Origin: Atkinsonella hypoxylon
Lineage: Eukaryota > Ascomycota > Sordariomycetes > Hypocreales > Clavicipitaceae
DNA length: 64,000 bases
Assembly (NCBI GenBank): GCA_000729835.1
Contig: JFHB01000031.1
Location: 173,196-237,195 of the forward strand
Reading direction: 5' to 3'
Shown piece after piece: positions 33,065 to 47,300 of the stretch. The translations under genes and the position numbers were made by a program. Within the stretch, counting starts at the first letter, position 1. Every line of letters starts with the position of its first letter. The notes beneath the pieces were generated by a model. The model ran no database searches. It was not told the origin of the DNA and saw nothing but the letters and a program-made list of their open reading frames with translations.

Positions 33065-33987
33065 ATGGCGGACCCGTTTGAAGTTCGCATGCGGTTCAGT
33101 CTGCAGTTGCAGCGTCTCAATGCCTCAGTGAACTCCGCTCAAAAGGCTGCTCAGTATGCTCTCAAATATAAAGATATGGACGAGGATTTGCACTCGTGCA
33201 TTCTCGAACAAGTCGAACGTGTAAGATTTTTTTTTTAAAAAATAAAAAATAAAAAATTTTACGGTCAACACTTGCAGGCAGGCTAATGTTTTGTTTTCTA
33301 GAATAACATGAACACACGTGCGAATATCATGTTCTTCATTGAACACTTCTTGGATTTGGCGAGAGAAGGGCATGCGGACTATGTTCGCATGATGCAGCGT
33401 GACATTATCCGGGTGGTTGATGCCGTCGCTCCTGACGATGGCTCCGGGGCCACCAACGTCAAGGTAGTTCGAAAGGTGAGTCGATACCGAATTTGTGGTT
33501 GCTGGGGGGCGCGATCATATGCGCGACATCGCATTGCTGATACAAGCTATAGGTTTTACAGGGTCTGCAAAGTAAAGGTCACCTAGAGTCGCAGGCGGTC
33601 AGCCAGATAGAAGATGTGCTGAAAGAGCGAGAGACAAACGACGCTGACTTGAGCCCTGTGTCGCCGACTACTGATGTTGAAATGATGGATCAACCGAATA
33701 CTTCGGCTGCACCCAAGACTGGCCAGAAGCCAGCAGCACATGGTCTAGACAAGCGCCAAATAGAACAGCGTATCGAAGAGGACAGAGAAAGACACAAACG
33801 GCAACGTGAGAGCATATGGGCGATTCCAAGGATGGAAAATGCTGAGATGAACAAGTTGTGGGAGGAGACGAGCGATTTCGGCGACGACGATGACCGGCTG
33901 CTCACAGAAGAAGCTCAGGATTTTGACAAAGAGATGATTATGCAGCAATGTCCTCATAGACGCGCTGCCAATCGAGACCATCACTAA
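33065..33987 (+). CDS. CTK3: CTD kinase I gamma subunit (CTK3)
   Basis: Three exons, 33065-33220, 33302-33475 and 33553-33987, give about 254 residues. The N-terminal CID-like helical domain (MADPFEVRMRFSLQLQRLNASVNSAQKAAQYALK...EDLHSCILEQVERNNMNTRANIMFFIEHFLDLA) is characteristic of Ctk3. The C-terminal part is charged (KRQIEQRIEEDRERHKRQRESIWAIPR) and acidic. With Ctk1 kinase and Ctk2 cyclin it forms CTDK-I, which phosphorylates Ser2 of the RNA polymerase II tail during elongation. The final residues (CPHRRAANRDHH) were taken from the open frame; a further small 3' exon cannot be excluded. Confidence 0.9.
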
Positions 33988-34382
33988 TATTGTATAGCTT
34001 GAAGACTTTTGCATGGAACTGCATTGCATGGCGTGGCGTTATAGGGTTATATGCGGTCATAGAATTGTCTGCGCCTTGTGGTTTTTTAACGTTGCTTTTT
34101 ATTTGATACCCATCAGGTAGCTTTGAATACTGTCACGAACTGGTCCAATGTGTTCGTAAGCACTTGATAATTCCGAGCAGAGGGGTGGTTCACTTCGGTT
34201 GTGTTGGACCAAGAATGTTTTTATATCGAAAATGAAGGGCTCAAAACCCCCAGGTAGTAGTAGTACAGGTGATATTCTTTCGTGGTTTTTTTGTTTTTTT
34301 TTTTTTTTGTACATGCAACCCAACGTCATATGGTGAATATCCCAGCCCAATTGTTGCAGATCCTCTTGGCAGGTGCCCTTTC
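33988..34382. other. Convergent 3' region CTK3 / bL12m
   Basis: This 395-bp stretch includes a T-run (about 34286-34308). It holds both 3' UTRs; no gene is seen. Confidence 0.5.
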
Positions 34383-34996
34383 TCATTCCATGACCACAGT
34401 AGCACCCAACTCTTTCATGGTAGCGATGATCTTCTCGGCCTCCTCCTTGGGCACATTCTCCTTCATCATCTTGGGCGCGCTTTCAACAAACTTCTTGCTG
34501 TCCACTAAGCTTAGTCCCAACAAGCTCTTGACCTCCTTGATAACCTTGGCCTTTGCGCCGGCGTCGAATGCTTGCAACTTGAGGGTGAAGAGAGTCTTCT
34601 CGGCGGCAGCGGGTGCGACGTCTTCGGCTTCCTCGGCGGCGGCAGGGGCGGCAGCGGGAGCAGCGGCCGCAAACCCTCCCATGGGCATATCCGGGATGTT
34701 CAACTTGCTCTGTACGTTGGATGTCAGCAAAGAAAGCATATTGAATCCAGGTCTTGTCTTTGTTCATTTGCACGGACCTTGAGGCTGGAAACAAGATCGG
34801 CAGTCTCGAGCAACGTCAGCTTGCTGATTTGGTCGACAATCTCGACAATCTTGGGATTTGTGGCAGCGGCTTCGGTCGAGTTGAATCTCCTTGTCGAGGA
34901 AGCAACACGAAACTTTTGTGTAGATGCTGTGGAGGAGCGGACAGACCGCAATTGACGAGCGCAGCTCTGCGTGGCGTACCGGCAAGACATGGCCAT
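34383..34996 (-). CDS. MNP1: Mitochondrial large-ribosomal-subunit protein bL12m
   Basis: Two exons, 34996-34778 and 34709-34383, with a 68-bp phase-0 intron, give about 181 residues. The first 40 residues are Arg/Ser-rich without acidic residues, a mitochondrial presequence. They are followed by the L7/L12 dimerisation helices (PKIVEIVDQISKLTLLETADLVSSLK), an Ala/Pro hinge and the C-terminal domain EKTLFTLKLQAFDAGAKAKVIKEVKSLLGLSLVDSKKFVE. It forms the ribosomal stalk that recruits translation factors in mitochondria. The ATG at 34996 (MAMSCRY) is the first of two close ATGs. It is divergent from midasin with 310 bp between starts. Confidence 0.94.
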
Positions 34997-35306
34997 GATT
35001 GTCGATGTGGAAAGGCGCCAACGAGTCGAGAGGTCGTGGAACGAGGTGAATCGATAGGTCTCGCATGCAGCTTGCTTAATCAAGAGCCCGTCCCGAAGTT
35101 TTTCGACCTTGCCGTAGTTTGCCAGGCGTCAGTTCCATCTGAGGCGCTGATTGGCCCGGAAAAACTGTTAGCACCACTCCCGGTCCAGCATCCCTGCAGG
35201 ATCCATTCAGGGAAAAAAAAAGTGTCTGGGCAAGCAGTTGTATTGAGACGAGAGGACGGAACATACAGCACGCAAAGGCCAAACCGTCGTCCATAACGGC
35301 GCAATC
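34997..35306. promoter_or_regulatory. Bidirectional promoter region bL12m / MDN1
   Basis: This 310-bp spacer must serve a mitoribosomal protein gene and a cytosolic ribosome-assembly gene. An A-run at about 35212-35221 lies on the midasin side, as poly(dA:dT) often does in fungal promoters. Confidence 0.5.
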
Positions 35307-38300
35307 ATGGCCATGATTGACGTCTCGAGGCAGACGAGGTCGCTCCTAGCGGATGCGACCGTTTTGGATCATCTGCCTCCAGAATTACTTGACATCATCC
35401 GGCAACAATCAACAGCAAAGTTGTTGGATGGTGTAACCCAGGCGGCTCTCTGCTCACCACTTACAGAGCATGTCTTTGTACATTTCGAAGACATATTCCC
35501 TGACATTTGTGCACGCTGGGTTATCAATGCTGGGCTCCCTGGTCTTCAGATCAACGTCGCCTCGTCGTTTGCAAGATTACTACCTTTTGCACCATATCTT
35601 GCCTCTTTTCTTCGATGTGCAGGCGATGAGTCTCCGTCTCGTGAACAGCCTTCATCGGCGCAGCTATTACTACGAAATTTTGACGAAAAATCATTATCGC
35701 ATTTGAACGAATCAGACTTGGTAGAAAGTCTTCTTACTTTATGGAGACTGTTGAATTTTGACTTTCGATCTTACAGCCCTGCTTCATCAGTGTCGTACAT
35801 GCAACATCTGTTCGAGCATGATAGCCGGCCGGTGAGATACCTCGCTATACGAATCTTCTGCATGCTATTACGCGCTTCGGATTTCAAACTCGAATCTCTG
35901 ATCGAGTGCTACCTTGGAAAAGAAGAGGCTATCGTAGGCCTCGTTGATGGTGTTGAACTAGATTTCGGCTTTCTGTCATTGTACGAGCAGACACGGGCGC
36001 AGAAAGTGCTGACATTGCGGAAGCAAGTAAAGGCCGCTCTTGACGAGGATTGCGAGACCAAATGCTTTCAAAACCTTACGCCATATGTCATCTCATATGG
36101 CCAGGTTCTGCTCCCCCGGCCACATGGACCGATCGGGGATCCATCATCGCTGGTCATGACGAAAACGACAACCACTAATATGGAACGCTTGGCAACCTTG
36201 CTTCGAGATGAAGAGCCAATTTTACTGTACGGAATGGCTGGGGTTGGCAAAACATCCTTCGTCCACGAGTTAGCAATGCAGTTGGGCAAATACTCGGACA
36301 TGGTCACTCTTCATCTGAATGAACAAACTGATGCGAAAATGTTGGTCGGCCTTTACTCAACGGATAGCAAGCCGGGAAGTTTCCAGTGGCGTCCGGGTGT
36401 CCTCACAACAGCAGTGAGAGAGGGTCGATGGGTGTTAGTTGAAGACCTTGACCGAGCACCAACAGAGGTTTTGAGCACATTGCTGCCACTCATTGAGCGA
36501 AAGGAACTCGTCATTCCGAGTCGCGGAGAGAGGATCAAGGCCGCAAGCAGTTTCCGACTATTCGCAACAGTTCGAACGTCACGAGGTTCAGACGGTTGTG
36601 GGAACTTACTTTCCTTTGTAGGAATGCGATTTTGGCAAACATTTTATGTGGAGCCTCTCACATCACCAGAGCTTGAAGAAGTCGTCTTGCACATGTATCC
36701 CATGCTGCGGAAATTTGTTCCTGGCATCTTGGCAGTCCACAGTCGCCTTTCACAGCTCAGCAAAAATGTCACCTTGATGTCCCGTGGAAGAAGTGTAATG
36801 GATCGACAGGTGAATATGCGTGATCTCCTCAAGTGGTGCCGCAGATTGAAAGAGTGCCTGTTAATAGCTGGTTCTACGAGCGGTGACGAGCCCATCAGTG
36901 AGACGACGCGAGATTGGATGTTTATGGAGGCGCTGGACTGCTTTGTCGGTAGTTGTCCTGACATCGAGCTGGGAAAGCACCTTACTTATGCAATTGCGGA
37001 GGAAATGCACATGTCCAAAGATCGGGCGGACCACTACTTGTCTGCCAATATACCTCCTTTGGATGAGAATGAACGAGTTTTTAGCATCGGAAGAGCGCAG
37101 CTACGGAAGAAGAGACTGGTGTCTAGAATACAAAAATCGAGACGTCCCTTTGCGAGCACAGCACACGCGAAGAAGCTTTTGGAGCAGATCGCCGTAGCCG
37201 TCAAGCTTGAAGAACCTGTATTATTAGTTGGCGAAACAGGCATCGGCAAGACTACCGTTGTACAACAGCTTGCAGATTCTCTCGGCCACAAACTTACCGC
37301 GGTGAACCTATCGCAGCAGAGCGAAGTTGGTGACTTGCTCGGTGGCTTCAAGCCTGTCAATGTAAGAAGCGTGGCAATGCCACTGAAGGAGGAGTTTGAG
37401 GACTTGTTCTCCGCCACTGGCATTTCCGTATCCAAGAATCAAAAGTACCTATTGCAAATTGGCAAATGTTTTGCGAAGTCCCAATGGTCGAAGCTGTCAA
37501 AACTTTGGAAAGAGGCGCCCAAGATGTTTGTCAAGATTATCGCTCAATTAGAGACTCTTCAGTCTGAACAGGACGCTGCGCAAGACGGTTCAGAACAGCC
37601 CGCCAAGCGTCGAAGAACACAATCAAAACTCCAATCTCTTCTGGAACTGCAGCCACGGTGGAATACCTTTGCCCAGAAGTTAGAGCAGTTTGATATTCAG
37701 ATATCTGGAGGGTATGAAGCGTTTGCCTTCAGTTTTGTTGAAGGCAACTTGGTCAAGGCTGCCAGAAACGGAGACTGGGTTTTGTTGGATGAGATCAATC
37801 TGGCCTCCCCTGATACCTTGGAAAGCATTGCAGATCTGCTCACTGGACCTCAGCAACGACCTTCAATCCTCCTCTCGGAGACCGGCGAGATAGAGAAGAT
37901 TATTGCGCATCCCGACTTCCGCATCTTTGGTGCTATGAATCCTGCTACAGATGTCGGAAAGCGAGATCTGCCGATTGGGATTCGCACAAGATTCACTGAA
38001 CTCTATGTTAAAAGCCCTGATACGGATCTAAAGGATCTCCTCACGATCATCAAGACTTACCTAGGGAACAGCAGCAGCACCAAGATTGATCAGGCAGCTG
38101 ACGACATTGCCCGCCTCTACATGAATACCAAACGCATGGCAGAGGAAAGGAGATTGGTCGACGGTGCTAATGAGGTTCCTCACTTTAGCTTACGTACCTT
38201 GACTCGTGTTCTGAGTTATGTTAGTACTATCGCGCCGTTATACAGCATTCGACGGGCATTGTACGAAGGGTTCTCTATGGGTTTCTTGACTCTGTTGGAC

Positions 38301-41300
38301 CGTGACTCAGAGAAGGTGCTACTCCCACTGGTCTATCATCATCTCCTTGACAAGCATGGGAACCCTCAGTCTCTGTTGTCACAACCGCCAAAACACCCAA
38401 ATGATGGCCGCCAGTATGTCAAGTTTCAAAACAAATCTTGCGACCGCCACTACTGGCTGTTTCAGGGCGAGGAGACACCAATCAAGCGGGAAGACTACAT
38501 CATTACTCCATATGTAGAGCGAAATCTTCTGAATCTGGTGCGAGCGACTTCTACGAGGCGATTCCCTGTTTTAATACAAGGACCAACATCTGCCGGAAAG
38601 ACAAGCATGATTGAATATCTCGCCAACTTCACTGGTAACAAGTTTGTTCGTATCAACAACCACGAACACACTGACCTTCAAGAATACTTGGGAACATATG
38701 TGTCGGGGCCAGATGGAAGGTTGCGTTTTCAAGAAGGCCTGCTGGTGCAGGCTATGCGACAGGGTCACTGGATAGTCTTGGATGAACTCAATCTGGCACC
38801 AACCGATGTGCTGGAAGCCCTGAACCGACTCTTAGATGATAATCGAGAACTCCTCATTCCAGAAACCCAGGAAATCGTTCGCCCACATGAGAATTTCATC
38901 CTATTTGCGACTCAGAATCCACCTGGTCTTTATGGAGGTAGAAAAGTTCTATCTAGAGCCTTCAGGAATCGGTTTTTGGAATTGCATTTTGATGACATCC
39001 CAGAGGACGAACTAGAGTATATCCTTCAGCAACGAAGTCGGAATACATCACCTCCTGATTGCCGCCGCATTGTGACAGTTTACAAAGAGCTTTCGAGACT
39101 TCGCCAGACAAGTCGTCTTTTCGAACAAAAAGACAGCTTTGCCACTCTACGAGACCTATTTCGCTGGGCTCTTAGAGACGCAGATGCGAGGGAGGAGATT
39201 GCTGCCCATGGCTTCATGCTCCTCGCAGAGAGAGTTCGTGTCAATGAAGAGCGGATTGCAGTAAAGGAAGTGATTGAGAAGGTCTTCAAAGTCAGCATCG
39301 ACCCTCATGACCTGTACTCTGCTTCCAAGGCTCCGGAACTCAAACAGGTGATCGGGAAATCCAACAGTCAGAGCGTGGTTTGGACGCATGCTATGTGCAG
39401 GTTATACGTGCTAGTCTCTCGTGCTCTCAAGAATAACGAACCGGTACTCCTTGTCGGCGAAACTGGATGCGGCAAGACTACTGTTGTACAGTTGCTAGCA
39501 GAGGCTGTCAAGCAGGAATTACATATCGTCAACGCTCATCAGAACACGGAGACAGGAGACTTGATTGGATCTCAGCGGCCAGTTCGTAATCGTGGTGCCA
39601 TCATTGACTCTTTGAATGCGGACTTGGCTGGGCTTTTTGAATCTCTCGGCCATGCCGTTCCTTCGACTCTCGATGAAAAACTGACAAAGTACAGAGCTCT
39701 GGACTCCTCTATAGCGAGTGCTATTCCACAATCGGTTCGCGACAGAATAGCAGCGAAAGAGACTCGATCGAAAGCGCTTTTTGAGTGGTCTGATGGTGCC
39801 CTGGTAGAGGCCATGAGAGGTGGCCACTTTTTCCTCTTGGACGAGATTTCGCTGGCAGATGACTCTGTCTTGGAAAGACTCAACTCTGTTCTTGAGCCTC
39901 AGAGGACATTGTTGCTAGCTGAAAAAGGTATCGATAATTCTTTTGTAGTTGGCTCTAACGGCTTTCAATTCTTTGCTACAATGAACCCCGGGGGAGATTT
40001 CGGCAAGAAGGAGCTGTCTCCTGCACTACGCAACCGATTTACAGAAATTTGGGTACCACCGTTATCCGAAACTGAGGACATTTATGAAATCGTCAAAACT
40101 AAACTCGCAGATGGGTCCAAGCACCTGGTAGACCCCATGATCAAGTTTGCCCATTGGTTTGCCCAGACTTTCCGGCCCATGGCGACCAGCGCTTTTTCAA
40201 TTCGAGAAATCCTCGTCTGGGTTCAGTTCATCAATACGTTCAAAGCTGAGAATCCTTTGGTTGCTTTTGTTCACGGTGCAGCAGCCATCTTTGTCGATAG
40301 TATCGGAGCCAATCCCTCGGCAATGTTGGCTACAGACTTGAAGACGGTGCATTCACAAAGACAAGAATGCCTTGAAAAACTAGGGCGGCTGACAGGAGAC
40401 AATGTATCAGCCATTTACATGATGGAGCCTGCCCTCGTCATCAAGGAAGATTCGCTTTCGATCGGAGACTTCAGCACGCCTCGCGATCCAATTGGCGCTG
40501 CAGACCCTAATTTTACCTTTCATGCTCCAACGACAAGACTTAATGCAATGAGGGTGCTTCGCGCTCTTCAAATGCGGAAGCCGATCCTTCTTGAGGGTAG
40601 TCCAGGCGTTGGCAAGACGACTTTAATTGCCGCCCTGGCGCAAGCATGTGGCCGACCGCTTACAAGAATCAACTTATCCGATCAGACAGACTTGATGGAT
40701 CTCTTTGGCACAGATATCCCTGTCGAGGGTGAAGAAGCTGGAAACTTCGCCTGGCGAGATGCGCCTTTTCTTCAAGCAGTGCAGAAGGGCGAGTGGGTTC
40801 TGCTTGATGAAATGAACCTTGCGTCGCAGTCCGTTCTGGAAGGATTGAATGCTTGTCTTGATCATCGTGGCGAAATCTACATCTCAGAACTCGACCAAGT
40901 TTTCAAACGTCATCCTGACTTCCGTCTGTTCGCAGCTCAGAACCCACACCACCAGGGCGGCGGCCGCAAGGGCCTTCCAGCTTCCTTTGTGAATCGTTTC
41001 ATCGTTGTGTACGCTGACGTATTCAGAGATGAGGATCTGAAGCTTATCGCATCTCATAACTTTCCGGGACTAGACCCTGGCATTATAGCCCACTTGATCA
41101 ATTTTGTGTCAAAACTTGAGCACCAAATTATCATTGAAAAGACGTTCGGCTCTCAGGGTGGACCCTGGGAGTTTAATCTCCGAGATGTTTTGCGATGGCT
41201 CCATCTTCTAAATTCATCCGACTCGCTACTTCAGACTGCTCGGATTGATGATTTCCTCGATATCATCGTTAGACAACGCTTTCGTACGCCAAAGGATCGA

Positions 41301-44300
41301 ACAGAAGTCAACCATCTGTTTGCTAGCGTAGTGGGATGGGAACCGCGAAGCCACAGCCTCTATCATACCTTGAATTCGAGATTCGGCCAAGTAGGCTTTG
41401 CGCTGCTGCCCAGAAACCTGGATGTACAACCTGAAAACCTACCCAACATAAACATCGTTCCCAGACTTGCTGAACTCGAGTCAATCATGATTTGTGTGAA
41501 ACAGAACATTCCCTGTATCTTGAACAGCCCCTCAGGGTATGGCAAGTCCTCATTGCTGAGCTACGTGGCGGCAATATCTGGCAAGCCTCTTGTTGTGTTT
41601 CCGATGAATGCTGATATTGACACCATGGATCTCGTTGGTGGCTTCGAGCAGGCCGATCCCCTTCGTGAAGTCAATGCGGCTCTGAAAGATCTTCGTGAAT
41701 ATCTGCAAAGCTCTATCATGTCCCTTGTGCCGTCTGCAGCACCAGCCGGAGTCTTAAATTTGCTGCATCTCCTTGATGCATACAATGGTGGCCATGAAGG
41801 TCTAACTTCCATACTTGCTGCCATTGTCAATTTGCTGGGGCAGGTGCCGTCCGACTCTGAAGCGGGTGTTGCTCTAACCAGGGTTAAGCAATTGCTTGAG
41901 GGGCCAATCCATCTTGAGAATCCCCGTTTTGAGTGGTTAGACGGTGTTATTGTCAAAGCACTCATGACTGGTCAATGGTTAGTTCTGGACAATGCCAACA
42001 TGTGCAATGCCTCTGTGCTCGATCGCCTAAACTCTCTATTGGAGCCAAATGGGTTTCTGAGCCTCAACGAACATTGTGACTCAGACGGCAAGCCAAGAAT
42101 TATCAGGCCACATCCGGATTTCAGAATCTTTTTGACCATGGATGCGAGATATGGAGAGCTTTCCCGAGCGATGAGGAACAGAGCAATCGAGATCCATATT
42201 CACTCTCCTCCGCCAGAATCAGCTCCCTGCTTGAGCAAGATATCTGCTGTTGAGGGAAGTTTACAGCGCTATCAAGAATTGCAAATATACACGGACAATG
42301 GCGCGCAGGCCGCTTCGTGGGCAGCTTTGGAGAATTTGTCTCTTGATGACATGGCCTTACTTAACCGATTTGTCCATCAGACGCCGAGGGAGAAATGCTA
42401 TAACGAGAAACTCAAAGCGGCCTCGCTAGACTTGCTGCAGTACTTCCAGACCCCTCGTGGTTCGCAAATCCTGCGAGATGTCATGCAGCTTTATTCTACA
42501 TTGCCCCCAACAGCAACTGGAGCCTTTCCTAACGCCCAGCCAATTCACACATTGAACAACCAGATAGTTACCCAGCTGCTTCCTTCTGAAACCTTAGCTC
42601 CTTGGATGGGACTGCGGTATGAAACTTCCAGGCGTTTATATCGAATCGGCCAGACGATTCAGCAGTATCATGGCCAAGCGCAGGCAGCCAAATTGGCTTC
42701 GCTTAGCCGCTTGCAACGCTCTCTGATCAGTGACCGTGTTGCAACAGTGTCGAAAGACTCGACTGTCAAGTTGAATGAGTTCCTGTCGTCGATGATGGCT
42801 GCAATGGAGAATTACTTGCAGCAGCATCCCAACACCTCTGATATTTTCTTCAATCGTCTTCAGTTGCTCGAATTTCTCAGACTTTTCTTGGAGCAAACCA
42901 TTGTGCTCACTTCAAACCAGGAATTTGACGAGGCTTACTTTCAGGCTCATGTTACTCTGGGTATCAGAAAATTGGAAGCATTTGTGGAGAAAATGCCAAT
43001 GGAAATCGACTTATCTTTCCTATCACTAGCAATGAATGAAATCTGCCAGAGCTTCGATAGCGGATTTCAGCTGTCCACTGGTCTAAGCATGGAGTTGCTG
43101 TGGAATATTTTCCGTCCAATTCCAATTTCGACGCAAGCTGTGTTGGAGAAATCCAACAAGCTTGATCATCTTGCTACCAGATTTGATGCCCTCCGATGGA
43201 AAGCATCATCCTCTATTTCTGACTTGTACAAAGCTCAAAAGGCCCTGGCAGGGGCTTATAAAATTGTCAGGAACGACGCCGTACCAAGCGAGCAGCTTCT
43301 GAGTGATTTAACAGATGCTGTTGAAAGTTTGGAGACCCGCATCGGACAGGAGGAACAAGACACAACGCCTTTCTTTGCGCTCGATTTTGAATATCTCAGA
43401 CAATTATGGATTCTGCGAGTTTCGGCAAACGGGACGCAGAAACTCGAGCTTGATAGCCAGCTTGCGATTCTATCCAACATCCCGACCAAAGCCACTATGA
43501 TGCTGGCCAGTTCCTCTGACAAAGCCACGAACTTACAATCTTTGGCCTACCTTGCACATCAGAGCATTTTCTGCTGGGACGGCAAGTTGACTCTTTCTAT
43601 CTGGGAGAAATTGTACAAATTGGACAATGTCAGCCTGAGCTCTCTGGCTCTCCTCGAAGCAGAGCTTCCTATCCTTGGTAAGCACCTAGCTGCATTGACT
43701 TCGCAGATTACATCAAACCCCTTGATGGACCTCAATGTCTTGCTTTTGAACATTCTGCTTGATATATTTGAGGCCCATGATCCAGCCTTCAGGAACAAGC
43801 TCAAAACTAGTCTTGCACATATCAAGGATAACATCAAGTTGCTGTCAAAGATTGCACACGTGGGCATCTATTCGCCTAGCGTTGGTCTCGATGATTTAAT
43901 GCAAGCTATCGACGTGGCTCATCTGCGACAAATTGCCTTGCATCACCTCATTCCTGCCATTGTCGGCATTGTGGCTGCCAAAGCCGAGACAAGCCAAGCG
44001 ACCTACTTCTCGGCTCTGGCTTGGCTTCAATTTAGCATTGGTCTCGTCAAACTCTACGTCCCAGATCGTATCTTTGATCCTCAACTACTACCAAAAGCGG
44101 AACTAGAATTCTACGGTCAGCTTGAAGAGTCTTTACAAGTCAAGTTAACTGCTCTGAAAGCATTCCAACGCAAGTTCACTGGACGCGACACCAGCGCTAG
44201 GATTGACATGATACAAAGTCAACTTGATCAGCTCGGCCCGCCACCGAAAGAGGTCAAGCCTGTTTTCCGACCTGAGAAATCTGACCTTGCTCAGCTCCAC

Positions 44301-47300
44301 GCAGAGTTTGCCAATATTTTAAAGACGATTCAAAATCCTGGGCTACAAAGGATCATCAAAGGGCCTGGTACAGATTTGGGCAATTCTGACAAGGACGCTT
44401 TAAATCTGATTCAAGAAAACGTGTCTCGACTCATTGACCGCCTCTCATCGCGCTTCGAAGCATATCAAGACATGGCCAGACCGGCTGTCAATATTCTGCG
44501 CTGCCTATCAATCGGTCTTTCATTATGTGGTGCCACCACGGCCAGGGGTCTGGATTCTACCACCGAGTATCTCGTCAACTCAACACCATTTTTGGGCCCA
44601 TTAATCCAAGGCTCCGAAGCGCAGAAAATGGGAACTAAGACCTTCGAATACCTTAGCTTGATTAGCGCCAAAGTCGCTGTGAATGGACTAGCAGAACTTC
44701 CTGCCTCTGACCGAGAAGCTGTATTTGAATGTTTCCACAGCTTTTATGATGATTGGAACAAGAAACTAGATGCTGACAGGAAAGCTGAGGCAGCCAATAC
44801 TAGTCTCTACAGATTCCGTGGCAGTCTGGAAGACGAGGAAGAGATTGATGCCAAGGAATTCAATGAGTTGTTCCCTACGTTTGAGGAAGATTGTGCTACC
44901 GTTCGCACAGACAAAATTCCTGATCAAGTTCGTAGCACCTCATTAAAGGTAGCAGAAGCTCATCGCAAAATCTTCTTAGATCGTCAAGAGCCGCTCACTG
45001 CTTTTCGCGAATCTTGCATGGCTGTGGGAAAGCGCATTGCCACCGAGATGCAAGGCCAAGAGTTTGTCGAGCATACTATCAATGACAAGATGCTGGCTAG
45101 TACGATTCTGCTGTTGGGAGAAAAGACGGAAGAATTGCAAGCTTCTACGTCCGACAAAGGATACAACTTCTACACAGACGCCAACCTGACCGAAGCAAGA
45201 CAACTGGTCTCATTAGTGCACAGGATCAAAGCGCGCTTCCGAGAAATGCAGTTGGTCGATGATATTGGACACTTGCAACCATTGGCTGATGTTATTCGGT
45301 CGTGCGACAGGCTTACCGAACAAGTCCACGGAGAGCCCTTGGCTAAATTGTTACCAAAGGTCGAGCAACTTCATGCTCATGTTTACGAATGGCAATTCGG
45401 AGGTTGGGCCAGCAAGACGTATGCTGTCCTTCCGCTACATAACTCTCTGACTGATACCGTCATTCGGTGGCGTCGTTTGGAATTGTCCACGTGGGCCAAG
45501 CTCTTCGACATGGAACAGAAAAAGTGTCAAGACGACGCCTACTCTTGGTGGTTTGTTGCTTACCAAGTCGCTGTCGCCGTGCCTTTGGCCATGATTGATT
45601 CACGTTCTGAACTGAGAGGATACTCGAAATCCTTGATTGAGAATCTGGAACTCTACTTCTCCGGCTCTATTGTAGGACAGTTCAAAACCCGAGTCGATCT
45701 GCTGCGCCAACTTTTGAATCATCTGAAAACTTTAGCACAGGATTACCCTGCCTTGGATATCATCTGCGTTGCGGTTGAAAACTTCGTGTGCTACTATTCT
45801 CGATTCGAGAAAACTGCCGATGAAGCCATACGGAGGGGTCGCCAGCCAATTGACAAGAAGATGAAGGATGTTCTCCTGATGGCAAGCTGGAAGGACACCA
45901 ACATCAACGCTCTTCGCGAAAGCGCTCGAAAATCTCATGGGAAGCTATTTAGGCTCGTTCGCAAGTTCCGTGGCATTTTAGGTCAAGAAATGAAAACATT
46001 CATCGCTGAAGGGCTTCCTGATGAAGACATCAGCCTCAAATCCAGCATTACAATTAGCCCTATAGCAATTGAGGTGCTGGCGGCCAAGACCGAACTCCTG
46101 GATATATGTCTTCCTGGATGGCTTGAGAGTCACCGCAGATTGGCCAACCTGACAAAAACTGTGTCGGTAATGAGGAAGATCACTTACAGTCCCGAGGTCT
46201 CAAGCGCTGCATCAAACTTGATCCTCGAGTTCGTCACCGAGCTAATTACATCCATAGCTGAGTTACGAAAGGAGACGCCATCGGTGCTCAATGATGAAAA
46301 CAAAGATCAAGTCAAGCATCTCAAGACTCGAAAGCGGAAATTGTTTGCGGATACTCTACGGCATCTGCGATCAATGGGAATACAGCATAATCTTTCCCAA
46401 GACAAGCTCGAGAAGCAGAGTTCGCTTGCTATCGTATTGTCTAATCTCGCCGCTTTGGATGTCACCGAGCCTGGTGTTGCTAAGGAAGCAGAATACTACC
46501 TGCACAAAACTTTGGATCTTGCACCATGGGCGCGGGAAGCTTGTCGAGAACATTCTGAAGACTTATCAACTGCAGAGGTGGCGAGAAGTGTAGGATTTGT
46601 CGAGGGCTTGATCAACTTTAACTTGTCATTGCGGCAAGCCCTCGGTGGTATGTGCAAATCACGCGACAGGTTGCGGGACACAGTCAGCAAGTTCAGACAG
46701 CTTGGCGACGTATTCAAAAACGAAGTGCTTATCAACAAAAGACGACACACGAATTGGCCACAGTCGCTGCGTTGGCTTGTATGGGGAGTTCGTTTTGCGA
46801 TTCAGCTTATAGAGGTTCATGGGAAAATCGGTCAGGCCAACAATGAGGCTGTTGCTCAAGAGTTGCAACAATGGGTGGCGCGTCTGAACACGCGATTGAC
46901 TACTACACGCAACCTCGTCGACTTACCATACTCTATCAGCTCGCTTTCTCACGAAAAACTAGGGCGAGAAGTTCAAGCTGATCTGGAAGAGTTCAACGAA
47001 TCGCTCCAGTCTATGGCCGTTGCTCGTCCTGAGCTGTCATTCGTCGTCAAGCACTTATCGGCTTGGACACATCCAGAAATGGTCAATGTCAATATATCTC
47101 GCCAAGACACTAGACTGCTCGAGTTTGGTAATGCTGTGTCAAAGCTTACGGATACTGCTCTCGTAGCTGTCGAAGGAGCTAAGAAGAAAGGTCTCGCTGT
47201 ACCTCGAGATCACAAGGAAGCTGGCTGGTTGACCAAACATAGTGAAGCTTATTTGGAAATGATTCACCAGCTTCGTATGAGCAACGTTGAACGAATCATC

